Below, piece after piece: positions 1 through 7,067 of a stretch of DNA of 15,676 nt. Positions within the stretch are counted from its first letter, which is position 1. Every line of letters starts with the position of its first letter. Source of the DNA: an uncultured Oscillospiraceae bacterium (lineage in GTDB: Bacteria > Bacillota > Clostridia > Oscillospirales > Acutalibacteraceae); contig CABUNG010000044.1 in the NCBI GenBank assembly GCA_902492895.1, forward strand, positions 1 to 15,676, in the 5' to 3' direction. Below the pieces are notes generated by a model. It was not told the DNA's origin and did not search any database. It was given only the letters and a program-made list of their open reading frames with translations. The position numbers and the translations under genes were made by a program.

Positions 1-1087
1 CCTCTTTCAGTTCCGGACGGCTTCCCAGCACGCTTTCCTGTGCAATGGTGTCGGCATAAAGCTCTGCACCCTCTGGCACTCCATCGGTCAGGGAGATGGA
101 AACGCTGGTGTCGGAAGCAGTCAAATCCTTAACGGTTGTACCGCTCTCAGCGCCTTTAGACTCCCACTTGGCATAGAGGTCAATCGGCGCATAGGGCGCG
201 GCGCCGTAGGGCTCATCTTTCAAATCATTATAAATGCTCAGATAGGTGACCGGCCCGTCGGTACAGGCTGCGTCCTTGTACCAGCCGGCAAACACCATAT
301 CGCCGTTTTCCGGCTTGGGACAGGTCGCTTCCACAAAAAAGTCATCCTGGCCGGAGAATTCCATTGACTGCGGCTTTATATACAAATGGTCGCTGCCGTC
401 CTCCGCAAAGGTTCCGCCGTTGGCCCGCAGGATGACGGCGTATTTCGGATACTCTCCGGAAGGTGTTTTATTGGTCAGGTCATCTTTGTCTACAATCTCT
501 GAATGAAATGCTGCAGTGATAACCACGCTTTTATTGCCGCTCTCGTCCGTCTCGATCGCGTTCCGGACGTCCTCCGCCGTGACGGAGCCTTTCAGCGCCT
601 TATATCCGCCCTTTCCGTCCTTTACCATCCATGCGGCAAACGTATAATAGAAGCCGGCTCCTTCCGGACGATATTCTGGTCCGTCAGGAAGCGGAACAGT
701 AAAGGAAGATGCGTCTGCGACCTCCACATCATAGTACAGATGCGCCGTAGTGATGTCTGGTTCAATGCTGGAGATGCTTTTGTCCGCCGGATTGATATCG
801 CCTTCAATGGTGGTATACACCGGCTCATCGCCTGGGTTTTCCACATGTCCGATGGTTATTGTAGCATAGAACCGTCCGGCATCGGTATCGATATCACCGA
901 CATCGACCCAGCCCATTTGATAGTAGCCATATTCCGCGCCGCCGTAGTAGAAGCTGATGGTAAGGGGGTCTCCCGCCGCAAATGCCGGCACAGCCATTCC
1001 AACAGCCATACAAAGCGTCAGCAGTCCTGCAAGCAGTTTTCGCTTCAATTTTATAACTGATTTTTCTCCTTTCAAGATAAAATTCAT
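1..1087 (-). CDS. Secreted InlB-repeat-like surface protein, 3' end outside window
   Basis: The visible 362 residues begin with a Sec signal peptide (hydrophobic core about residues 18-36, cleavage after AFA near residue 38). A module at about 41-308 follows that is closely related to the first half of the neighbouring 625-aa protein. It ends in the FxGWY...DLYAKWE signature typical of InlB-B / Listeria-Bacteroides repeats. Residues about 318-362 start a third module (VSISLTDGVPEGAELYA) that is homologous to residues 233-268 of the 422-aa protein in the same cluster, and the frame runs off the left edge. The start is uncertain. The ATG at 1087 has no Shine-Dalgarno, whereas AAAGGAG at 1066-1072 sits upstream of an ATA codon (1052-1054) exactly where a signal peptide MKLKRKLL would begin; TTG at 1046-1048 is another option. 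An extracellular role (adhesion or surface binding) is inferred from the repeats. It is the last visible gene of the operon, 189 bp after the previous one. Confidence 0.8.
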   Translation of the reverse strand, partial: MNFILKGEKSVIKLKRKLLAGLLTLCMAVGMAVPAFAAGDPLTISFYYGGAEYGYYQMGWVDVGDIDTDAGRFYATITIGHVENPGDEPVYTTIEGDINPADKSISSIEPDITTAHLYYDVEVADASSFTVPLPDGPEYRPEGAGFYYTFAAWMVKDGKGGYKALKGSVTAEDVRNAIETDESGNKSVVITAAFHSEIVDKDDLTNKTPSGEYPKYAVILRANGGTFAEDGSDHLYIKPQSMEFSGQDDFFVEATCPKPENGDMVFAGWYKDAACTDGPVTYLSIYNDLKDEPYGAAPYAPIDLYAKWESKGAESGTTVKDLTASDTSVSISLTDGVPEGAELYADTIAQESVLGSRPELKE

Positions 1088-1220
1088 GTGAATAAACGGT
1101 TTGATGATTCTCTTTAGGGTATCACCGCCTTTTTCTCTATATTTCTATGCCATCCGTTCCCCGGTGCGTCGGTTCAGGCAGCCAGGGCGGAACGAATAAC
1201 CTTCTTTGCCGCAGTTAAAG

Positions 1221-1270
1221 TTCTTTATGCTTTGGTGAATACCAAAGCATAAAGAAGGGATATCCCTTCT
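1221..1270. repeat. Long perfect inverted repeat overlapping an 18-bp palindrome
   Basis: A 15-bp perfect inverted repeat (TTCTTTATGCTTTGG at 1221-1235, its complement at 1242-1256) encloses a 6-base loop, TGAATA. It overlaps a perfect 18-bp palindrome, AGAAGGGATATCCCTTCT, at 1253-1270. Both lie in the 189-bp gap between two surface-protein genes, just downstream of the stop at 1277. Neither strand shows a T-run directly after the stem, so this is not a textbook intrinsic terminator. The two structures share bases and cannot form fully at the same time. A role in mRNA 3'-end stability or partial termination is an inference. Confidence 0.6.
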
Positions 1271-1276
1271 GCGTTT

Positions 1277-3154
1277 TCAGCTTTCCTGCGTCTCCCATTT
1301 GGCGTAGAGATCCATCGGCGCATAGGGCGCTTCCCTGACGGGACGCTCTTTCAGCTCTTCAAGGATTTTAAGCCCTGTTACCGGGCCGGCGGTGCAGGCT
1401 TTATCCCTGTACCAGCCGGTGAATACCTTGCCGCTGCTCGTCGGTTTCAGGCAGGTAGCCTCCACATAGAAAAGCTCCTGGTCTGCAAATTCCAGCGACC
1501 GCGGCTTCATATACAGCAGATCGGTCCCGTCCGCTTCAAAAGCCCCGCCGTTGGCATGCAGCCTGACGGCGTACCGGGGATTCCCGTTCTCGTCATTCAG
1601 GGCATACTCATCTGCCATTTCCGAACGGAACGCCGCCGTGATGAGAACCTTACGCCGCTTGACTTTCTCCGTCTCCACGGCAGGCTTTACCGCTTTGGAT
1701 GTGACGGGATCTTCCAGGGCCTTGTAGCCGCCGTTTCCGTCCTTTAACATCCATGCGGCAAAGCTTACGGTGACCGGCTCGGCGCCCTCGCCGCCAGGGA
1801 AGTGATAGTCCACACCATCCGGCAGGGGGACAGAAAACTTAAGCCTGAGAAACGGCTTCCTGTTGTAATAGAGCTTGCCCTTCAGGAGCCGCGGGTCATC
1901 GTTGTCAATGCTCTTATCCTCCGGATTGATCGTCCCGACCAGTGTTTTCCACATTTTTGTCTCGGGGTCAAGGTAGCGGTAAACCGCCTGGAGCTTGCCG
2001 GCCTTTGTATCCACACGGCCCAAATTCACCAGGCCGTCCCTGTAACTGCCGTAGTCCGCGCCGCCGTAGTAAAAGCTCAGGGTAACGGGTCCCTTCCACA
2101 GCAGGAACAGCAGAGTCAGCAGGCCCAAAAGCAGAATGGCGGCAATCGCGCCGATGGCAAACGGGAGGTTGCTGTTTCCCTCGTCCGAAGGGACGGGGGC
2201 ACTGTTGTCCGAAGGGGCGGGGGTATTGTTTTCCGAAGGCCCGCCCGGCTCATCCGCCGGCGTGGAGGTATTGCCCGGCACAAAGCCGGCCGGCTCCCAC
2301 CTTGCGTACAAATCCATCGGCACATAGGGCGCGACATAGGCGGGTTCTTCCTTCAAATCATCGTTAATGTTCAGATAGGTGACCGGCCCGTCGGTGCAGG
2401 CCTCGTCCTTGTACCAGCCGGCGAACACCATATCGCCGTTTGACGGCTTAGGACAGGATGCCTCCACGAAAAAGTCGTTCAGAGCGGAATATTCCAGCGA
2501 CTGCGGGCACACATACAAATGGTCGCTGCCATCCTCCGCAAAGGTTCCGCCATTGGCTCGCAGGATGACGGCATATTTCGGATGTCCGGTCTCTTCATAG
2601 GTCAGTGCGTTTTTGTCTATGACAACCGCCGGAAAAGCCGCCTTGATCACGGCGATTCTTTTTCCTTCCTCGTCCGTCACGATTGCGTTCTGAACATCCT
2701 CCGCCGTGACGGAACCATCCAGCTCCTTATACCCGCCGTTTCCGTCGCTCACCACCCATGCGGCAAACTCGGTGGTCTCGGGCGGGCTGTATTCGCTGCC
2801 GGGGTAGTGGTAGCTCGGACCCTTGGGGAGCGTAACGGAGAAGCTGGAGCTGTCCGCAGCCTCCACATCATAATACAGCCACGCTGAACCGATGAGGTCA
2901 TGGCTGCCGGTGATGCTTTTGTCCGCAGGATTGATGTCCCCTCCAATTTCCTCATCCCCGAAGTTTATTGCCGCATAGAACCGGCCGGCGCCGGTATCAA
3001 TATTGCCGACGTCAATCCAGCCTTCCTTATATCTGCCGTAGTCCGCGCCGCCGTAGTAAAAGCGGATGGTAAGGGGATCTCCGGCCGCAAAGGCCGGGAC
3101 GGCCATCCCAAACACCATACAGAGCGTCAGCAGCGCCGCAAACAGTTTTTTCAT
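1277..3154 (-). CDS. Surface protein with two InlB-repeat-like halves flanking a central membrane helix
   Basis: This is a 625-aa protein. The start is taken at 3154 because GGAGG at 3161-3165 lies 6 nt upstream and the protein then opens with a standard signal peptide (residues 1-23, AFA cleavage). A longer in-frame reading to 3205 exists but has no such site. Residues 27-286 form one module ending DLYARWE, with an FAGWY motif at 244-248. Residues 287-328 are a Pro/Ser/Asn-rich linker. Residues 329-352 are a strong membrane helix. Residues 355-621 are a second, diverged copy of the module (FTGWY at 578-582, DLYAKWE at the end). The FxGWY/LYAxW signature is that of InlB-B / Listeria-Bacteroides repeats, which are usually extracellular. 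With one helix in the middle the second copy would be cytoplasmic, which is odd. It sits 112 bp after the SPQTG protein, probably in the same transcript. Function unknown; adhesin-like by analogy. Confidence 0.85.
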   Translation of the reverse strand: MKKLFAALLTLCMVFGMAVPAFAAGDPLTIRFYYGGADYGRYKEGWIDVGNIDTGAGRFYAAINFGDEEIGGDINPADKSITGSHDLIGSAWLYYDVEAADSSSFSVTLPKGPSYHYPGSEYSPPETTEFAAWVVSDGNGGYKELDGSVTAEDVQNAIVTDEEGKRIAVIKAAFPAVVIDKNALTYEETGHPKYAVILRANGGTFAEDGSDHLYVCPQSLEYSALNDFFVEASCPKPSNGDMVFAGWYKDEACTDGPVTYLNINDDLKEEPAYVAPYVPMDLYARWEPAGFVPGNTSTPADEPGGPSENNTPAPSDNSAPVPSDEGNSNLPFAIGAIAAILLLGLLTLLFLLWKGPVTLSFYYGGADYGSYRDGLVNLGRVDTKAGKLQAVYRYLDPETKMWKTLVGTINPEDKSIDNDDPRLLKGKLYYNRKPFLRLKFSVPLPDGVDYHFPGGEGAEPVTVSFAAWMLKDGNGGYKALEDPVTSKAVKPAVETEKVKRRKVLITAAFRSEMADEYALNDENGNPRYAVRLHANGGAFEADGTDLLYMKPRSLEFADQELFYVEATCLKPTSSGKVFTGWYRDKACTAGPVTGLKILEELKERPVREAPYAPMDLYAKWETQES

Positions 3155-3266
3155 AAGTCGCCTCCGTTTCTTTCCGGTCCAGCCGGGGAAGGGCGGCCAG
3201 GACACATAGTCCCGTTTCCGTCCGCCGCTTCCCGCCGGCTTTTCCGTTTGGTTTCAGGCAGACGGG

Positions 3267-4517
3267 CTATTTCCCGGCCGCCGCCTTTTTCCGCCTGTAA
3301 AGCAGCATTCCCAGCACGCCGCCGCAGGAGGCCAGCATCAGGCTGATCCACAGCATCATGTTGCTGCTGTCCCCGGTCTGGGGGCTGCCGGTGTCGCCGG
3401 AAGGATCCTGCTGACCCTGCGAATCGGATGAATCGGTCGGATCAGTCGAATCGGTTGGCTCTCCGGTTCCCGCTGCAGGGATGGCTTCAGTCTGCACATA
3501 TTCACAGACCGCACAGCCGCGCTCTCTGGAACCCGCTTCAGTCTCGGTGGCCTCTTTGGTTACTTTCCAATCGCCGTAGGTATGGTTTGCCACATTCAGC
3601 TTTTCACCGCAGGAGCATTCCTGCCAGTGCTGGGTTTTGTCATATTTCCACGTTTCATCATGGATGCCGTGCTCATGCCCGATCTCCGGGATGATTTCAA
3701 CCTGCACATATTCACAGACCGCACAGCCGCGCTCTCTGGAACCCGCTTCAGTCTCGGTGGCCTCTTTGGTTACTTTCCAATCGCCGTAGGTATGGTTTGC
3801 CACATTCAGCTTTTCACCGCAGGAGCATTCCTGCCAGTGCTGGGTTTCGTCATATTTCCATGCTTCATCGTGAACATCGTGCGTATGAACCGGCAGCGTC
3901 TCTGTCTGCGTATATTTGCAGATGGAGCAGGTGCGTTCTCTGGAACCTGTTTCGGTTGTGGTAGGCTCCTTTGTTATCGTCCAATCACCGAAAGTATGGT
4001 TGCCCACTTCAGTTTTCTCGCCGCAGCGGCATTCTTTCCAATGCTGGGTTCCATTATTTTTCCAGCCGCCGAAGCTGTGTTCATGGGGGGGAGTAGGCCC
4101 CTCTCCGCCGCCGGTATTGCCGCCGATTGCCCAGTCGCCCCAGGCGTCTCTCTTCCATACGGTATAATAGCCGTCCGGATCGCCGGTAAGGTAAATCTGT
4201 CTGGCCCGTACTTTAAGCGTATACGCATCCTTCGACTGAGTGATATTCTTCGAATCGAAAAATACCCACCTGTCTATCTCAACGCTTTCTGTCTGGAGTA
4301 CCTGGCCGTTCAGTACCAGCTGCGCCTCATACTCAAGATACGTGCTGCCTGATGCGTTGGCAGGTTTATCCCACATTACCTGGTTTCCATATCCCGACCA
4401 GCGGGGATTTTCCGGCACATATTGCCCCGCAGCAAACACTGTCGCCGGCAGTATTCCTACCACCATGCATAAGGACAGCAGCAGCGCGAGCAAACTCTTT
4501 TTTCGAAGCATCTTCAT
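3267..4517 (-). CDS. Cell-wall-anchored (SPQTG) protein with three CxC...CxxC repeats
   Basis: This is a 416-aa exported protein. It has a signal peptide at 1-29 (VFA cleavage) and an N-terminal domain at about 31-130 (NPRWSGY...YEAQL...VRAR) that looks fibronectin-III-like and recurs in the adjacent 422-aa protein. Three tandem modules of about 65-70 residues follow (about 145-209, 212-277, 281-347). Each carries a CxC and a later CxxC (C163/C165-C197/C200; C231/C233-C265/C268; C301/C303-C335/C338), which suggests metal binding or disulfides. A Ser/Asp/Thr linker, SPQTG at 378-382, a hydrophobic stretch at 387-407 and a basic tail RRKK complete a sortase sorting signal; (S/P)PxTG is the motif used by Clostridioides difficile SrtB. 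No sortase gene is visible here. AAAGGAG precedes two nearby ATGs (4517 and 4511), and the second has better spacing. It lies 20 bp after the previous gene, so probably the same operon. Confidence 0.88.
   Translation of the reverse strand: MKMLRKKSLLALLLSLCMVVGILPATVFAAGQYVPENPRWSGYGNQVMWDKPANASGSTYLEYEAQLVLNGQVLQTESVEIDRWVFFDSKNITQSKDAYTLKVRARQIYLTGDPDGYYTVWKRDAWGDWAIGGNTGGGEGPTPPHEHSFGGWKNNGTQHWKECRCGEKTEVGNHTFGDWTITKEPTTTETGSRERTCSICKYTQTETLPVHTHDVHDEAWKYDETQHWQECSCGEKLNVANHTYGDWKVTKEATETEAGSRERGCAVCEYVQVEIIPEIGHEHGIHDETWKYDKTQHWQECSCGEKLNVANHTYGDWKVTKEATETEAGSRERGCAVCEYVQTEAIPAAGTGEPTDSTDPTDSSDSQGQQDPSGDTGSPQTGDSSNMMLWISLMLASCGGVLGMLLYRRKKAAAGK
3492..3847 (-). repeat. Recent 210-bp in-frame tandem duplication inside the SPQTG gene
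   Basis: Bases 3492-3637 are identical to 3702-3847 over 146 bp, and only scattered mismatches follow until about 3660. The offset is exactly 210 bp, or 70 codons, so the duplication adds one cysteine module without shifting frame. The upstream third module is clearly more diverged. Identity including synonymous sites points to recent duplication, gene conversion or ongoing expansion and contraction. Confidence 0.9.
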
Positions 4518-4537
4518 TCTCTCCTTTACAGGTAGAA

Positions 4538-5806
4538 TCAGTTTTTGGTATTTCCGCCGTCCGGTTCGGACGGATCCTTTCCTCCGGCTGGCGGGTTATC
4601 CTGTGCCTTCCGCTTTTTCCTGTATAAGAATACAAGCAGCAGCGCCAGCAGGACAGCCGCCGGTATCGCGGCCAACAGAACGATGTAGACGGCGTTTCCA
4701 TCCTTTTCGTCTCCCGGCAACGGGTCGGGTTGGATGATTGCAGAAACGGAGAAGGGGGTATCGGAACCGAGTACGGCATACCGGCCCGGGCCGCCGGCTT
4801 CAAAGACCAGGCTGCCGTCTTCGGCCTTTGCCTCTATGCGCTCCGGCTCGCCGTCCACCCGCACCGCCTGGTAATGGGCGTAGCCCTCCAGATGGCTGTT
4901 CATCGGGATGCGCACCGTCATGGCGCTGTCTTTGATTTCCACCGGCTCCCCGTTCTGGCGGATGCTGATCTCATACACCGACAGCAGGCCGTCCAGTTCT
5001 TCTTTCAGCTCCGGCTTCTCTTCAAGCAGGCTCTCCGCCTCCATGACGCCGGCGTACAGCTCCACACCCTCCGGAACCGCTTCGGACAGGGAGACGGAAA
5101 CGCCGGTATTTTCATCGGTCAGTTCCGCGATGCCTTCGCCGCCGGAATCCTGCCCGTTATCCGTGGTTTCCCCGGTGGCTGACGTCTGCGCGGCGTCCCT
5201 TGTCTCGGCGTAGCCGCAGACGGTGCAGGTGCGGCTCTCTGTATTGCCATCCGCCGTCCATGCGCCGAAGCTGTGATCCGCCGCATCCTTTTTGTCGCCG
5301 CAGGAACACGCCTGCCAGTGCTGTGCCGCGTCGTGCTTTTGGGTATAGCTGTGCTCATGGGGCGGTTCGGCTTCTCCGCCGCCCGACCCCGCCTTGGTCG
5401 CCCAGGGGCCCCATTCGCCGACGTCCGCCACCATATACTGGCCGTCCGGGTCGCCCACGATCATGATCCATCTGGCACGCACCCGTATGGTGTACTCTTC
5501 CTGCGGCCGCGTCACCACGTCGTTTGTGAAAAACAAATAGGTGTCGATTTCCACTGCCTTGGACTCGACCACATCGTCGCCCAGCAGCAGCTGCGCCTCG
5601 TATTCAAAGCTGTCGCCGGAGGCCGCTCCCGCCGGCCGATCCCACTGCACCTGGTTTTGGTAGCCCGACCAGCGGGGATTTCCCGGCACATATTCCCCCG
5701 CCGCCGAAACGGACAGGGGAAGGGCCGCGATCATCAGGCATACCGCCAGCAGCATACTGAAAAGCCGTGCGCCTTTTTGCCGCCCCGGCGGTTTTTCCCT
5801 GCGCAT
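4538..5806 (-). CDS. Secreted membrane-anchored protein: FN3-like domain, one CxC/CxxC module, PEGxELYA domain
   Basis: This is a 422-aa protein. The start at 5806 is chosen because GGGAGGAG at 5814-5821 lies about 7 nt upstream; the open frame continues to 5968 but that part overlaps the preceding gene. It has a signal peptide at about 1-35 (VSA cleavage) and an FN3-like domain at 38-135 matching the SPQTG protein. One cysteine module follows at 148-200 (C167/C169, C194/C197), then an acidic linker. Residues about 226-350 form a beta-rich domain beginning VSVSLSEAVPEGVELYA, shared with the leftmost gene of the window. A membrane helix at 372-394 and a basic RKKRK stop-transfer precede a ~20-residue cytoplasmic tail. 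There is no LPxTG-type motif, so anchoring is by the helix alone. The gap to the preceding gene is 16 bp. The four left-hand proteins look like recombinations of the same modules. Function unknown. Confidence 0.88.
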   Translation of the reverse strand: MRREKPPGRQKGARLFSMLLAVCLMIAALPLSVSAAGEYVPGNPRWSGYQNQVQWDRPAGAASGDSFEYEAQLLLGDDVVESKAVEIDTYLFFTNDVVTRPQEEYTIRVRARWIMIVGDPDGQYMVADVGEWGPWATKAGSGGGEAEPPHEHSYTQKHDAAQHWQACSCGDKKDAADHSFGAWTADGNTESRTCTVCGYAETRDAAQTSATGETTDNGQDSGGEGIAELTDENTGVSVSLSEAVPEGVELYAGVMEAESLLEEKPELKEELDGLLSVYEISIRQNGEPVEIKDSAMTVRIPMNSHLEGYAHYQAVRVDGEPERIEAKAEDGSLVFEAGGPGRYAVLGSDTPFSVSAIIQPDPLPGDEKDGNAVYIVLLAAIPAAVLLALLLVFLYRKKRKAQDNPPAGGKDPSEPDGGNTKN

Positions 5807-5822
5807 ACGCAATCTCCTCCCT

Positions 5823-6440
5823 TTATCGCACCGGAGCGCCCTGCGGGGAAAGCGGCGTTCCGCATGCTCCGCAGAAGCGGCTTCCGGGCGGTATCTCCGC
5901 CCCGCACTGGGGGCATTTGTTTTCCAGCTTCGCCCCGCAGTTGTTGCAGAATTTGGCGCCGGCCGCACACTGGGTTTTGCAGGCGGGGCAAACCACCATA
6001 CCCGCGTTCAGTTCCGCCCCGGCGTTTCGCACCACCACCGAGCGGCCGCCGGAGACGATGCACTGCTCAATCACCTGGAAAATCTCTTCCGGCAGCTTTT
6101 TCTGCTTGTAGGCGCCCACACCGGCAGTCACCGCCAGCGGCCATGCGATAAACCATCCCAGCGCGCCGGCGCCGATCTTATCCGACCATTCGCCCTGACC
6201 CACGGTGACGTTTAAGTTGTCATCCATTCGGATCATCTGCACCGTCGTAGCCATCCTCATGCCGGCAATGGTCTTCCAGCCGTCTTTTTCCTGACGGCCC
6301 TGCACCACATAGCCTTCTGTGGTTTCGGCGCTCTGTACCTCCATCCCTTTGGCGGAGGACAGGAACGACGATACGGCGTTCGCCACTACCTGGGTACTCA
6401 TACCGGCGGGCAGCCGGAATACTCTCGATTCATTTGCCAT
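5823..6440 (-). CDS. Membrane-associated double zinc-ribbon protein
   Basis: This is a 205-aa protein without a signal peptide. Residues 1-85 form a soluble N-terminal domain. Residues about 88-110 are a hydrophobic hairpin or membrane segment (GWFIAWPLAVTAGVGAY). Two zinc ribbons close the protein: C151/C154 with C165/C168, and C176/C179 with C190/C193, each in the CPxC...CxxCG form of double zinc-ribbon families. GGAGGG at 6447-6452, 6 nt before ATG, fixes the start. Such proteins are common in Clostridia but have no assigned reaction; metal-dependent protein or nucleic-acid contact on the inner membrane face is an inference. It lies between two zinc-ribbon or cysteine-module genes in the same operon. 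Confidence 0.88.
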   Translation of the reverse strand: MANESRVFRLPAGMSTQVVANAVSSFLSSAKGMEVQSAETTEGYVVQGRQEKDGWKTIAGMRMATTVQMIRMDDNLNVTVGQGEWSDKIGAGALGWFIAWPLAVTAGVGAYKQKKLPEEIFQVIEQCIVSGGRSVVVRNAGAELNAGMVVCPACKTQCAAGAKFCNNCGAKLENKCPQCGAEIPPGSRFCGACGTPLSPQGAPVR

Positions 6441-6475
6441 AGATATCCCTCCAGATATTCAGATTCATTGTCTGT

Positions 6476-6670
6476 TTATTCGCTCTGCCGGGAGAGCGGC
6501 GCCCCGCATTCCGGACAGAATTTCACGCCCGGGGCAGCGGACGCGCCGCACGAGGGGCATACCGTACCGTCAGGCGCGGCCGGAGTTTGTGCAGCAGTCT
6601 GCGCAGCCTTGGCCGCTTCCGCTTCCGCACGGATCCGGCCGATTTCCGCCTGTGCCTGCGCCGCTGTTCC
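6476..6670 (-). pseudogene. In-frame zinc-ribbon tail downstream of a TAG stop
   Basis: Directly after the TAG at 6671-6673, and in the same frame, 64 further codons remain open and end at TAA 6476-6478. They encode an Ala/Glu/Gln-rich helical linker (about 33 residues, AEIGRIRAEAEAAKAAQ) followed by a complete zinc ribbon, CPSCG...CPECG, of the type seen in the next gene. No start codon with a ribosome-binding site precedes this stretch. Including it shrinks the gap to the next gene from 230 bp to 35 bp, which matches the spacing elsewhere in the operon. The simplest reading is one ancestral ~179-residue protein now interrupted by a nonsense codon. Programmed read-through or a base-call error are alternatives. 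TAG also ends the genes at 7068 and 14694, so codon reassignment is unlikely. Confidence 0.75.
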
Positions 6671-7015
6671 CTATACGGCATAATGCCGGTCCGGCACGAA
6701 ACAGCGGCGGTTGATCATCAGCTCGTTCTCAAGGTACTGGGCAACCTTATCGGCTACGGCGGTCACCGCCCGTTCCTCTCCCTGGGCCGACAGGCCGGGA
6801 CAGGGTTCACGCATGGAAACCGTCAGTCCGGTCCCCACATCCTGTATCTCTGTCGAAAGGCTGAAGGTGCTGACGTTCCCGTAAACCGAAAGCCGGGCGA
6901 CCACCGCGCCGCTTTCCTCTTTCCGGTATTCCGCCCCCTCCGCGTCCAGCACGTCGTAAACGGCCATCTGCACATACCGCCGGACATAGGGAAGGAGCCT
7001 TTTCACTTGACGCAT
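6671..7015 (-). CDS. 114-aa protein of unrecognised family, probably truncated before its zinc ribbon
   Basis: The start at 7015 is set by GGAGG 8 nt upstream of ATG; the frame is open to 7099 but without a better site. The 114-residue product has no signal peptide or membrane helix. It aligns over most of its length with the 108-aa product at 10814-11140. Shared elements are LPYVR near the N-terminus, VYxVL, EExGxVxA, GTxLTVSxRxPCxG and LENxLM. I do not recognise the family; a small cytoplasmic alpha/beta domain is likely. The stop is a TAG, after which coding potential continues in frame into a zinc ribbon (6476-6670), so the product is probably shortened. It sits 52 bp after a lipoprotein gene. 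Confidence 0.75.
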   Translation of the reverse strand: MRQVKRLLPYVRRYVQMAVYDVLDAEGAEYRKEESGAVVARLSVYGNVSTFSLSTEIQDVGTGLTVSMREPCPGLSAQGEERAVTAVADKVAQYLENELMINRRCFVPDRHYAV

Positions 7016-7067
7016 TCCGTTTCCCTCCTTGTCATGTATTCCTTGTTTGCGGTTTTCCGCCGCTTCC

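Noticed and set aside
1802..2443. Long plus-strand open frame opposite the 625-aa surface protein.
   Set aside because: It is the antisense shadow of a repeat-containing gene that has clear signal peptide and domain structure on the minus strand; no ribosome-binding site.
3582..4352. Plus-strand 256-codon open frame with repeated segments.
   Set aside because: The repeats are the complement of the cysteine modules of the SPQTG gene; it has no domain or start signal of its own.
5273..6151. 292-codon plus-strand open frame, Arg/Pro-rich.
   Set aside because: High GC third-position shadow of two well-supported minus-strand genes; composition is not protein-like.
6671..6673. TAG as a sense codon (pyrrolysine or reassigned code).
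   Set aside because: TAG also ends the genes at 7068 and 14694 in this window, and no pyrrolysine genes are seen.
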